Shown: in pieces, positions 36,192-47,743 of the stretch
Numbering within the stretch: the stretch's first letter is position 1
Layout: every line of letters starts with the position of its first letter
Assembly: GCA_022376465.1 (NCBI GenBank)
Contig: JACDTU010000001.1
Coordinates: 2,976,001 to 3,040,000, forward strand
Direction of reading: 5' to 3'
Origin: Cubamyces lactineus
Taxonomy: Eukaryota > Basidiomycota > Agaricomycetes > Polyporales > Polyporaceae
DNA length: 64,000 nt
Notes under the pieces: model-generated
What the model was told of the DNA's origin: nothing
The model's input: only the letters and a program-made list of their open reading frames with translations
Database searches by the model: none
Made by a program: the position numbers and the translations under genes

Positions 36192-37480
36192 CTAGGAATC
36201 CTCCCGTGCTCGGCGCTTCGAATACCTATTCTCCACGAGGGCGTCTTGAGCTGAACGCTTGGAGCCGCACATGTCTGCGAATCCCTGTTCGCTCCCGCTC
36301 AGTGTGTCACGGTTGACGACGACCATGTCCTTCGTCACAAGTTCCCTGAGCCTGTAAGGTGTGAGAGGGATAGGATTTTCGAGATTGTTGAAGAGGTACT
36401 GGAGTATGAGGCGCTGCATAGCCTCGTGGAGGTGGTCTTCGTAGATAGGGGGATGATCCATCAGCGCATACGAGGGTCGTACATGCGAGACGATCTGCAG
36501 GAGAAGTTTCGCGACAGGCTCCATGACATCCGGAAAGGCTCTCTTGAACACAAAGAGGTTCCGATCGATCAAGTCGGATCTTGAATCCTCGCAATTGTTC
36601 TGCTCGACAGGGATGGTGTGCATTCGAAATCTCTCCCAATCGTTCTCGAGTGACTTCTTAGAAGTGGGGGTCTCCTGGAAGCCTTTGGGTACAACGCGTA
36701 AGAGCGCAGAGTACATAGTCCAGAAGATCGACTCGGCGTCGTATTCACATCGGTGATAGAAGGGTTGTTCAAGGGCAATATCGACAAGGTGGTCTTTGGT
36801 CTTGGACTGAGGACGCCTACCACTGTGGATCGTTCCGTTGACATCGTTGTAGCGATTGTATCGCTCTTCGCCGTATGCGTTGATGTAAGATGTTCTTGCA
36901 TCATCGTTGAGTAACGGCATCGTGTACTCATAATCTAGGGAGCACCTGTGGCACCACACCATACCACCGCTGACGGGACGGGCGATATACGCTGGAGTGC
37001 CCTAAAACACCAGTTTCGTCACCTCAATACCCCACAAGTTGACATGGACGACTTACCGTCCTGTTACGTAGGTCTGCGAACTCGACCACGAGCTTTGTGG
37101 CCTCCTGGTTGACTGACGGAAACATTCATAATCAATGACCAGTACCCTCACCGTATGCATGAGATTGAACTCACCATAACACACCCATTACGTCGTCGAT
37201 CGGCGGAGGGTGGTTGTTCATACAAGGTTCATGATCGGGAGGTTCCAGCTGCGGATACATTACAACGTTGAAAATGCTCATGTCCCGGTGAAGGACTCGT
37301 CGTTTAGTCGCCATTGCCCGATGTACTAGATCGAAGTCGGTCAACTGATATCCTAAGCAATCATGGTATCAGGACAAACAGTACCTTCGAGAGCGTCATG
37401 TATGGCCTCCAAGAGGTCATTGACGGATTTGGCTTGCATGAGACTGGAGCCGATGCCCGCACACCAGTTCGGCGTTTCTT
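36192..37480 (-). pseudogene. FunK1 relic K4, 5'-truncated
   Basis: From high to low coordinate: AKSVNDLLEAIHDALEG (about 37380-37430); a catalytic-loop exon (37325-37175) with TKRRVLHRDMSIFNVVMYP; a short exon reading VEFADLRNRT (about 37056-37110) in which the expected DFD metal site is absent; then GTPAYIARPV and a long open exon to the stop at 36192. That exon has FYHRCEYDAESIFWTMYSAL and EDHLHEAMQRLILQYLFNN. The N-terminal domain, the ATP Lys and the glycine loop are missing. The C-terminus (YSKRRAREDS) groups it with the K1 tail. The 771-nt open frame could still be annotated as a gene by mistake. Confidence 0.8.
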
Positions 37481-37559
37481 CATTAACATGGACTCCGATT
37501 GCGGGCGATATCCTCATGTCCAAAGGGGCAGAGAACACGGGCCAGGTCCTGTTTACTCT

Positions 37560-38181
37560 TGGTCCAATGGGTAGGTGGCTAGTGTCAGAACTTGGTGGTT
37601 AGCCGAGTAGGTCAGCTCGATGGCGTGCCAGTGCATGAGTGGCCATGGTGGAAGAAAACTCGGTACCAGGCGCTTATGATTCTTTGTTTCACGACTAGCC
37701 ACATGCATATGCATAGTGGGCGCCTGCTGGTTCGTGCGCCGCGTTCAGCTCTTCTCGTGAACGCAATAAGTTGACCACATCCGGTACTACGAACTTAGAG
37801 CGTGGAGGACTTGACGACGCATGCATTTTTTGTTTTACGTGGGTGTCTAGCCACGGCGCCCCATTGGCCGAGAGCGGGATACTAAGCACCATCGCGATGA
37901 TATCGGCGAACAATATCATAACATGCATTCGAAAGAGTGTGAGTATGCTATACATGAGTACAAACGAGCGAGCTGTAGCAGATTCGATAGAGACACTAAT
38001 GGGAGACAGTGAATACCGGGAAGGGGAATATGACCGTCCTGCGGTTGTTACGGATCAGCCGAAAAGAGTGCGTGGATAGAGCAGAGTCCTTGAGTGTGCG
38101 TGGATAGGACGGAAGGTCAGCAATCAAAGCCAGGGTGGAGGAGGTATGCGGGGACAGGGACGTCGACGATCGTGATGGGCC
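37560..38181. repeat. 3' flank of K6, shared with the K7 relic
   Basis: The part at about 37790-38110 resembles 41690-41940 downstream of the K7 relic: shared pieces include ACATGCATTC, AAGAGTGTGAGTA versus AAGAGCGTGAGTA, GAGACAC and CCGGGAAGGGG versus CCGGAAAGGGG. This shows K6 and K7 arose by duplication with their 3' flanks. No gene is seen. Confidence 0.65.
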
Positions 38182-40948
38182 TTAGGCATTCCCGCCACCC
38201 AGCGCATTCCCAGGCAGAAGGCCCCGAAGTGTAGGTGGGTCGTCTTCACGAGGACGGGTGAGTTCCGTGCCTCCCGACTTTCGAGACGACTGCCGTTGGG
38301 GGCCTTGGGCTTCGTCGCGAGTACGCTTCTTGCCGTTCCCCTGAGTACCCGTCTTGGACTTGTCTCCGTACGTGCCAACTTCAAGACCGTCCTGCTTGAC
38401 AGCTTTCGTAGCGGCTGCTCTGAGAACCCCAGGAGTGAGAGGGATCGGATCGCCTTCGTGCGTGACCAGGTATTCAAGTATGAGGCGTTGCAAGGCCTCG
38501 TGCAAATGATCGTCGTGGGGAGGAGGTGGAGACAACAGCGCATATGATGGTAGCACGTGTTTAGCCATTTCGAACAGGAGATCTGCAACGTCTTGCATCT
38601 GCGGAAGGAACGCGGACTTGAAGTTTGGCTTTCCGGAGCTGAAAATCAGGAACCTGTTGTCGCGGTACCCCTTGGTCTTGTCAACGTCGGGAATGGTGTG
38701 AGACTTGAAGTTCCTCCAGTTCTCCGCCATCACTGATGCAGCCTCCTCCGTATCGACAGCTCCCATGGGCAGGACACGGAGGAGGACCGAGTAAAGTGTC
38801 CAGAACACAGATTCAGCATCATATCTCCAGCGGTGATAAAACACCGTCTTCATGGCGAGTTCGGCTAGTTCATCGGCATCGCTGTCGACGATGGCAAGTG
38901 GGCGCTCGCCGCCGTGGTACGTATTACCGTTAGGATCATCACAATACTGAATGTAACGTTCCTTCCCGTGCGCCTCGATGTACAATGCTTTCGCCTTGGC
39001 AGAAAGAGTGGGCATCCGTTTGAAGCGTGTAGCGAATGATGAACTGGGTAACTCGGCTGAGACGACAACAGCACGAGCAATATACATTGGCGTGCCCTGG
39101 AAATCAGTGAGAAATCATCGAGGACATGATCGTAACCAAGTGAGAGCTCACTGTTCTGAATTGTAATTCTTCGAAAACCTCCACGGTATTCTCGGTGACA
39201 TCCAGCTTAGCGGAGTGATCGAAGTCGATGACAAGTGCGTGAGGATTCCGCTTGTCGTTTGGACTGTTGAGCATGGACGGGGCGTGAGTTACCATAAGTG
39301 TTTGCAGAAGGTACAAACTTACAGTCGTTGTCCAGTCAGTACCTCGTCTATAAGTGGCGGAAGAAAGTCACACCAATCCCCCTCATCGCATTCACATGAC
39401 GTCGGATACATGAGGATGTTGAAGAGGCTCATGTCACGATGGAGCACGCGGCGATGTCTGGCTACAGACCGATGTACTGCGAGGATGCTGGGTCAGTGTC
39501 AATGTCAGTCGCAAATTGCGAGGAACTCACTTTCGAGGGCATCGTAGGCTACCTTCAGGAGATCATTGACGCTCTTCGCGTATTCCAGGTCAACGCCGGC
39601 GTCCACCAGGACGATGCGTCGCTTCGTCCGGGTCTCCGAGGTCGATGCATTGCGGAAGATGATCGCTTCGCCCTCGCTTACGACCGTCTCGGCAGTCACT
39701 GCGCGCACCACCCCAGGGACGAACCCTTGAGCGTGGATGTGGGAGAGCAGATCGCTTTCCTCGAAGCGCCGGCCGCTCCCGACGAAGTACTCCTTGATGA
39801 TCACAGGCGGATAGCCCTCCCTCCGCACGCGAAAGATGGTGGTTCTGCGACCAAAGGGATATCCGAGAAAGATGAGCTCAGCGCCGCGATAAACGTAGAC
39901 ATCGTCCTCGCCGGTCTCGGAGTCTTCAGAGGACGAGTCGACGCCAGAGGGCCTCTTGGTCGTGATAGTCCAAGAGGGTCGACCAAACAAGGTTGCCTTG
40001 GGCTCCTGCCAGGTCACGGTACGATCGTGAAGAATGTGGCCAGCGGGTGGATCGTAGAGAGAGTAGACGTATGCGCAGAGCTTTTCGACCTCGGTCCATG
40101 GTGTGAGCTCCGACGAGACGAGCCCGGTAGGACAGCCGTAGAGGACTTTGAAGTACTTCGGGGTGACTGTAAGACCGTAGTAGCCGGGCCTATCCGGGCG
40201 ACATTGAAGCATATGGTATATGTAACTACCGGCTTGGGGCAGGCCCTTGGCTCGATCGCGTTCGGTTTTCGCTTCCACGAACGTTTCAACACGATGGCAA
40301 GGGATTTCACGGTAAGTACCGTCGTGGTGGATCACAAAGTGCTGGTTCGGTAGGAGCTTAAAAACGCCGACGACGTCCGGCTTGACATCTGGTTCACCGA
40401 CAGGGAATTGAGCGAGGGGACAGCTGCTGTGGTTGAGGAATTCGATCTCTCGCTCGTTTTGGAAGCGCGGACGGCTCTTCTTTGACTTGTTGCTCGAGAT
40501 ACAGGCTATGGATATTGAAACATAAATCAGTGACTTACAAGACAGAACATCTCTTGCAGCACTTACTTGTAAACACCGTCTTACTGATCTCGGATAGCAG
40601 GGACGTAAGCGGCGCGTACATGTCGACTTCCTCATTAGCCTTGCCAATGTCTGAAACAAGCCGCGTTATAAGCTTCTTGCGTTGTATCTTCTTCAGAGCT
40701 TCAGCCGGACAAGCCCGGAGGTGAGTATCAAAGAAACCGGGATCCGAGTTGCGCTTGCTCGTAACCACATTGGGGTCCGTTGCAGCTACTTTGGAGTGAA
40801 ACGTGATGAGTTGGCTCTTGACCGGAGAATCATGCGGTGGAGGCATACCAGAGCTCGTAGCAATCTCGGATGCCCCATCGGCACTCACGACCGTCTCCCC
40901 CTGCTTGGGGGCAGGAGAAGGGGTACGCGGCTGCTCGCTGGAAGACAT
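38182..40948 (-). CDS. FunK1-family protein kinase K6
   Basis: I read five exons: 40948-40567, 40505-39531, 39476-39323, 39263-39152 and 39096-38182, giving 845 residues plus stop. The start MSSSEQPRTPSP is preferred over the ATG at 40984, which a TATA box almost touches. Motifs: FLGYPFGRRTTIFR, YPPVIIKEYFV (ATP Lys), VLHRDMSLFNILMYP, VIDFDHSAKL (metal site), GTPMYIARAV, FYHRWRYDAESVFWTLYSVL and DDHLHEALQRLILEYL. An acidic insert (SSSEDSETGEDD, about residue 330) in exon 2 is absent from K3 and K8. The C-terminus has KKRTRDEAQ and TELTRPREDDPPTLRGL. Intact. The K7 relic is its closest copy. Confidence 0.92.
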
Positions 40949-40984
40949 CACAGGACTGTGTGAGCTTGCGATCACAACAGCCAT

Positions 40985-41215
40985 CTCTTGAGGATTTATA
41001 TACTGGTTCAACGCCTATGTGGCTAAGGAGTCGGAGTCTTATTTTTGGGTGGGCGAGTCAAAGCTCGAGGGCGTGGACGAGGGGAGGAAGCAAGTTACGG
41101 TCGACAGCGGTGCCAGTGCCAGTGATTGTTCACTTTAGCCAACAGCCAAGCGCGCATGGTCCTTTGTGTGACTCCGTCACATCTTACTATGATCCTTAGC
41201 CACCTTGTAGACGCC
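40985..41215 (-). promoter_or_regulatory. promoter of kinase K6
   Basis: This is a reversed copy of the proximal cassette seen before K2, K3 and K9. On the minus strand it holds CTTAGCCAC-type, TTGGCTAAAGTGAACAATCA and TGGCTAA-like elements, then TATATAAA (40995-41002). That box lies 47-54 nt before the ATG at 40948 and within 20 nt of the ATG at 40984. The distal repeat block of K2 and K9 is not present. Confidence 0.8.
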
Positions 41216-41904
41216 CGTTGGCTGAGTCGCCGCGCGCTGGCCAAGTTCCGGGTCTTCCTCTTTGCTCTCTGCCCACCGGTCTAGGTGTGCTAGAGCTTAA
41301 CCATTGTCTTATCAAACTATATTATACTCTCTGTCGACATAAGAAGTCCTTGATAGTGAGCAGGAATGTCGTATCGTTGCACGGGGGCCTACACTCGTGA
41401 CTCCAGGGATGTCACACCATGGCACCGTCATTGGTCAACACCTGCCAAAATGAGCTTCATATAGGATCCCCGGTGAACTGGCCGGGGGCCAGCCGGAATC
41501 AACGGCAACCCTGACATTGCAGTCCAAGACAAGTTCTCCTTTGTTCCGAGTCGCCACACACACGAGGCTTCGAGCCATGGCTTGATGCTGTGAACAATGG
41601 ATGCTTCATCGCATTCACCAGCAGCTCATCAAGGCTCAAAGCTGACACCCGGGCCGGTGGCGATCATCGCCATGAACTTTGCCTTGGAGAACGCGCCGCA
41701 GTACGTGAGCTTCCGCTAGCAAAGTTCCCCGTGCATCCTGACGCGCTGGACAGGAGCGTAGCATCCATGATGATGTCTGTCAATGATACAAGTACTGACA
41801 TGCATTCCAAAGAGCGTGAGTACACGATACACGGGAGAACAACGTCTTGAACTGTAGCAGCCTTGTCCGAGTCGACAGACTGAGACACTAAATTCGGGAT
41901 ACGA

Positions 41905-42790
41905 TTACACCGGAAAGGGGACGTCGTGCACTATTTCGACTCGGAGATCAGTTAAAGAGATAGAGCAGATCCCTTGAGCCACTGTGAAATGAACAGTACG
42001 CGAGAAAGCCAGATTGGATGAAATTTGCAGGAACAGGGAATTTGACCATGAACCATAGATGGTTGCCCAACCAAGCAGATCCCTGGGGAAGTAGCCCCGA
42101 AACATGGGCAGCTCACCGTCGCGGGGACGGGTGAGCTCCAACTTTGGGGGAACTTGCTGTTGGGAGTCTTGGCTTTCGTCGCGAGTGCGCTTCCTGGCAT
42201 TCGACTGAGCACTCGTATTGTACTGGTTGCAATACGCACTGCCGTCGAGGCTGTCATTCTCTTGAGCGTCCGAAGCGGTAGTTCGGAGGACACCGGGATT
42301 AAGAGGGGTTAGGTCGTCTTCATGCGTGACCAAGTATTCCAGGCGCCGCAAGGCTTCGTGAAGGTGATCCTCGTGAGGAGGGGGTTGGGACATCAATGCA
42401 TACGATGGTAACATGTGTTTGGCCATTTCATATGGGGGATCTGCAACACCATGCATCTTCGGGAGAAATGCGGGTTTTAATACCGGCTTTCCGGTGTCGA
42501 AGAGGCGGATCCTTTTGTCGCGGTATCCCCTCGTCTCGTTGGTTGCGGGAATCGTGTGAGATTTGAGGTCATCCCAGTCCCACTTCAGCGCTAATGCAGT
42601 CTCCGCCGTATTGACAGCTCCCACAGGCAGGACACGGAGGAGCACAGAGTAGAGCGGCCAGAAAACGGTCTCGGAATCATGTCGCCAGCGGTGATAGAAC
42701 GCTGAGCTCTCAGCAAGTTTGAATAGGTCATCCGGGTCGGTCGTTCTACCCGACGGTGAACGGATCACAACTAACGGCGCACGGCTGCAA
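41905..42790 (-). pseudogene. FunK1 relic K7, C-terminal half only
   Basis: An open frame (42768 to 41905) matches the last exon of K6: SSAFYHRWRHDSETVFWPLY, RVLPVGAVNT, KSHTIPATNETRGYRDKR, then PPPHEDHLHEALRRLEYLV with two residues lost from the usual QRLILEYLV. It runs past the normal K6 end into extra sequence. All of the kinase core upstream (ATP Lys, HRD, DFD) is missing. The 287-codon frame is therefore a truncated copy. Whether it is transcribed is unknown. Confidence 0.8.
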
Positions 42791-42872
42791 AGTCTAGTAT
42801 ACTAGTGTAGAGACATGATACGACCACAATAGAGGCAAGGCAAGTCTACATCCGGCGCACGGGATTCCCCGT

Positions 42873-45562
42873 CTATTCTCCCTTTGGGCTATCGGCATCA
42901 TTCTCCCGAGGGCGAGTGCACTGTTCCGTTCCCAACTTCGGAAACACCGGACGATGTGTCATTCTGTCACTCTGGTCCCGAGCGCGCTTCAATCCAGCAC
43001 GGGCCTCCTCTTCCTCGCCCTCGATAGAGCGCAGCACTCCAGGAGTCAAGGGAATCGGTTCGTCCTCGTGGTCGACCAGGTACTGCAGGATGAGGCGCTG
43101 CATCGCTTCGTGGAGGTGATCTTCGAAGGGTGGGCAAGGCTTCATTAGTGCGTACGTAGGGTTCACTTGAGCTGCGATGCTGTGGAGCAGGAAGGCAACG
43201 TCGCGCATGGCCGGCAGAAATGCGGACGAGAAAATCTTCCTGTAATGGTGGAGTAGGACCTGCCTCTCGTCATAGCGCCCACAAAAGCCACTCCCATCCA
43301 CGTTGCGCTTCGGGATAACATGTTTCTTGAGTATATCCCAGGCGTACTCCGCCTGTCGCTTAGAGAGCGGTGTCTCTTCAGCATTTTGAGGATGCACGCG
43401 GAGAAGGATCGAGTACATCGCCCAGAACACCGATTCCGCATCGTGCTCCCAGCGGTGGTGAAACTGTAAACGTTCCGCGAGTTCACAAAGCTCGTCTTCA
43501 TCCCCAGGCCGTGGATAACCACCGTGAAAGGTAGGACCATCGGGGTTGTCGTTGTATTGTTCGTAGCGGGAATTCCCATAGGCATTGAGGTACAACTCTT
43601 TCGCCTTGCCGACGAGCAGGGGCATCTGTTGGTAGTAGACGGCTGAATCACAGTAGTATGGGACGGCCGCGACGTTGACCGCCCGTGCAATGTACGTTGG
43701 AGTGCCCTGGAAAGTTTTCTCTGTTAGCACTGTAAACACTCCGCTCCGAGGGTGTCAACGCCCTTACAATCCTACAGCGCAACTCCCGTTCTTTATCTTG
43801 CTGGGCCTCTGGACTGGGCTCTTGTCCATCGCAAAGTAAGGAGGAATGATCAAAATCGATCATCATTCCCCGAGCCTTCTGTGCCTCTCCTTCTCTAACG
43901 ACAAGACGTGTTAGCTGTCATACAGTGAGTGAGTGATAGAACCGCCAACCTCTTCACGACCCCAAGGACATCGTCGATCAGAGGCGGCATGTCTTTCATC
44001 CACGGGACTCCCTCACACCGGTTGAGTTGCGGGTACATGAGGATGTTTGCGAGGCTCATGTCCCGGTGTAAGACGTGGCGTCGCGCAGCCACAGTCCGGT
44101 GCACTGACAAGGTGCGTAATCGTAGGTCAGCGATCATATTCGTATTCAGCCCAAGAGAACGACAAGCAACACGCTCACCTTCGAGAATGTCATATATGGC
44201 CATGAGTAGATCGTTGACACTCTTAGCGTTCTCCAGGCCTACGCCGTAATCTGCGAACACCAGCCGCCGCTTCGTCATGATCAAACGCTCCGTTGGGTGA
44301 CGGAAGATGATCATCTTCCCGTCGTTTGCGACGTTCTGGAAAGACAGTAGACGCACAACACCGGGCACGAAGCCGTCCCCGTGGACGTTCCAGTGGAGCA
44401 CCTCTGCCTCTTCGTATAGCTTGTCATCGTCGAAAAAGTAATCCTTGATTATAACGGGCCCCGGCTGGTCCGCCATCGCGGCGCGGAACACGGTGGTTTG
44501 TCGTCCATATGGGTAGCCCACAAACTCGATGACGGCACCACTCAAATCCAGGTCCTCCGTGGTGACAGTCCAAGTAGGAGCGCTGAAAGGAGTCCCGGGA
44601 GACTCCTGCCAGGAGATCGTGCGGTCATATAGGATGTGGCCGTCCGGGGGGTCGTAGAGCGAGTACACCCACGCGCATAGCGTCTCGAGATCGGTCCAAT
44701 ACAGAACCTGCGAGGTTTGCAGCCCGAGAGGAGAGCCATAAAACAATTCGAAACAGCCCGGGGTGGCGCTCATTGCGTAGCACGCGGGACGGTCCGAACG
44801 TGCCTGCAGGATATGGTGGATATCACTCGAGGCTCTGCGCCTCGATTCGAACGCGCGACGTTTGTGTCCGAGTTCTACGACGGTCTCGACACGGTGATAA
44901 GGGATGTCGCGGTAGGAGCCATCATCGTGCATAGGAAAGTGCAGTTCGGCTGGAAGCTCAAACACACCGACGAGGCTCGGGGAGTTTGTGGGATTACCGT
45001 TGGGGAAATGGGCCAGGGGACAGCTGTAGTGTGAGAGGAAGACGATAGGGCGGCCGGGTTCAAGGTGCAACCGAAGCTTGTCATCGGCAGAGAATGATTC
45101 TGTACGTACCCAAGGTCATCAAAAATACGAAGGCACTAATTGATGATAGCTCACCAAATATAGCCCTGCTAATGAGCGTAAGCAACACCCCGGCCGGATG
45201 ATACAGTTCACATTGGGTCTTAGACGCCATGATCTTCTGAACTTGAGTTGAAACCTCGTTGTTAGCTCGAAATTCTTCCACCAATGCTTCCGGGCAAGGT
45301 CGCAAGCAATCCGCGAGGTCATCACTTTCGGGCGATGGACAAGGTGCCGGATCAGCGTCTGTACGATGGGTACATGGCTCTGTCAATGCGTGAACCCCAC
45401 AACTTCTGATTGAGTAGAACACATACTAAGGTTGGACTCAACGGAAGGTACTCCGTCATTCTTCGGTATTTCCTGAGCAGCTGTAGGCTGAGTACGCGTG
45501 GATGAAGATGAAGGCACCCCAGGGCCTTCGTATGTGCCTGTGCTCTCGTGAACCACAGGCAT
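42873..45562 (-). CDS. FunK1-family protein kinase K8
   Basis: I read six exons: 45562-45427, 45358-45155, 45099-44179, 44103-43950, 43894-43768 and 43706-42873, giving 791 residues plus stop. The N-terminus (MPVVHESTGTYEGPG) lacks the PRTPSP opening of the other copies and is split by an extra intron. Motifs: FVGYPYGRQTTVFR, GPVIIKDYFFD (ATP Lys), VLHRDMSLANILMYP, MMIDFDHSSLL, GTPTYIARAV, FHHRWEHDAESVFWAMYSIL and EDHLHEAMQRLILQYLVD. The C-terminus keeps TRPRENDADSPKGE, akin to K3 and K6. Its promoter lacks the shared proximal cassette, though TTTAGCCAC and ATTAGCCAG elements occur near 45700-45750. Intact and the most divergent member of its clade. Confidence 0.92.
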
Positions 45563-47480
45563 CCTCTGAAAGTCGAAGTGAGATGGCTACGTAGACGAGG
45601 TAGGATGGTAGAGTTAGGGACGGGCGTGGAAGAATGAGGATGTGGGATGGGGGTAGGGATAGAACACAAAGCCGAGGGCTTAAGTAGCAAATGGCTAGCG
45701 TTCAGTTTAGCCACTGACCGTGCGCAGATGAGCGCGCGAGCGATTAGCCAGAATAGGCGCCCCGAGACCTCGCGACTCAGTTGGCAGACGTGCGGCCGTT
45801 TCTTGTCAATTGTTCCTGCTGAGTAACCAGCATGATACGTACGTTTATGCAAATTCACCAACCATTTCTCCCGCGGAGTCGCCGGCGCTACTCGAAGTGC
45901 ATGATACTTGGTTGAAGGCGACCGACCGTCCTCCTTCCACCTTCCAGGGCCGACTCAAAGTAAGTGTATGCCCGTAAGTCTAGGCCGAGGTATACTCACC
46001 AATTCGCTCATGAAGCATTTGTGCGGCACTAATAATAAATACCGAAGTAGTCCGATGCCCTCGCGCTCAAGACGAGCGACGACGATGGAGCGACTCGGAG
46101 GACTCAGAGACTCCATTTCTCACCACGGGCACATCTAATGCTCAAGAGACTGTGTATTCGTCGTGAATTCGTTCCCCTCACGCTTCACGCTGTTTAAGCC
46201 CATACGGTAAGTGCTCTAGGACAGATCAGTGATATACGATGTAACGGGGTTGGCGACTGCACCGTAGAATTAGCTTGCGGCGTCTCCCATGGATGTACGG
46301 TCCGCTGCCTGAGAGTCAACACGGCCTCATTTTCAAGTGTTTCCCCATCGTTGGCAAGAGAAATGCAGCGACCTCAAGGACCTGTGAATCAGATCTCCTG
46401 CTCGTACCGAGTTAGATAGAACGACGGTTTGTATAAGGTCACATACCACTCATAGTCAGCGTTCGTGCAGCTCCTTCGCATCGTGGCTTATTGGAAACAG
46501 AGAGCCGTCCTCAAGACACTCGGAAATCACAGTGGAAGTCACTCATCCCACCTGGTCCATGACTAGCAACTTCGACATGCTGATAGGTCCTCAGGGCGTT
46601 GATCCGCTGGACAGGTAGCAGAGTGCGCTAGCCCGGTACGCCGGTCAGTCACAGGAAATCCGAACTCACCCAGTACAGGAATGCATCCTTCATGTTCAGA
46701 TACAAGGGAGTGGGCTCGCGAGAGATACAGTCGCGATCATTCGCGGCGTACAATGGCTACATATTCACCCCGGGCCGGAACCCCTTGGACACACTGTTGA
46801 GCCCTGCGACCGTACGCCAATGCTTCTGCAAAGTTATGACTCACCGACACTAACATCCCTCGATAGGACCGCAGAGTAGCTACAGCCTACACTCGCGCAA
46901 GCGTGCGGGCGGGGTCGGCCGTAGCCTGAAAAAGTCTCCCGGTTTTAGGCGCTCTGCGCGTGGTGATCACATGCCTAGGGCGTCCATTATATCGACTAGC
47001 TCCTGCCTCTCTCACGCTGCCAAGTTTCGCAATTCGCACATATCCTGGCCGCTATCTCTGCTTGAACAAAATCATCGTCTCATCGAGTAAAGGTTATCGG
47101 TATAGATGAACCGTATCCGATTGTTCTATGGGTACGTACTCCAACACCTCGAACTCCGGCCGCAGGGGTCATGACGATGTAACGGATAATCGGATTCAGA
47201 GCTGTCTCATTCCTAAGGGCCTGTTCGACCTGGCAGAAACCACTCCTCCGGCGGACTCGGGCTTCTATCCTTACAGGAGACCCAAAGTTGCCCCTCAATG
47301 TGAATTACAATGGCCATGCAGCCATGCTATGGCAAAGCGTGATGACTATCTGACGCCGCGACCTAAGCGCCCCGCTCGCAAGTATCGAGAAGGGCGTGCA
47401 TCATTCGCATTTATGGCGCTACTTCAGCCGATGGACCTACTCCTTACTGCTATACTGTACCGGCTGCGCAGTGCGACCCG
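45563..47480. other. intergenic, no gene identified
   Basis: This includes the K8 promoter (about 45563-45800). The rest (45900-47480) has only short motif-free ORFs. It may contain worn-out duplicated sequence, but I could not match it to anything in the window. Confidence 0.45.
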
Positions 47481-47743
47481 CGCTTCTCGCCTCCGGTGGC
47501 GGGAGTGTGGCATAGGGGCCTTGATGGACTGCAAGAAGCATTCACACATGGGCGTAATAGGCCAGCGCTCGGTGCCATGCACCCTGCCCGAACTCCTGTG
47601 CGCCAGAAGAACGGGTGCATCACTTCGTGACCCACGCCGGGAACCATTAGTATAAAAGGCAGCGAGACGTGTGCCTCGCCGCCAAGCCCCTTGTCTTCTC
47701 TGCTCTTCTCACTGGTACCGTGTTCCCCAAACGATAGCTTATA
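47480..47743 (+). promoter_or_regulatory. promoter of ligase B, shared with ligase A
   Basis: A TATAAAAGG box at 47651-47659 lies 93 nt before the ATG. Upstream, CGGTGGCGGGAGTGTGGCAT plus AGGGG (about 47494-47520), GCAAGAAGCATTCA and AGAACGGGTGCATCACTT match the inverted promoter of ligase A at 3845-4110. Confidence 0.75.

Noticed and set aside
39439..40353. 304-codon plus ORF opposite K6
   Set aside because: It is a shadow of K6 exon 2, which contains the conserved kinase N-lobe on the minus strand.
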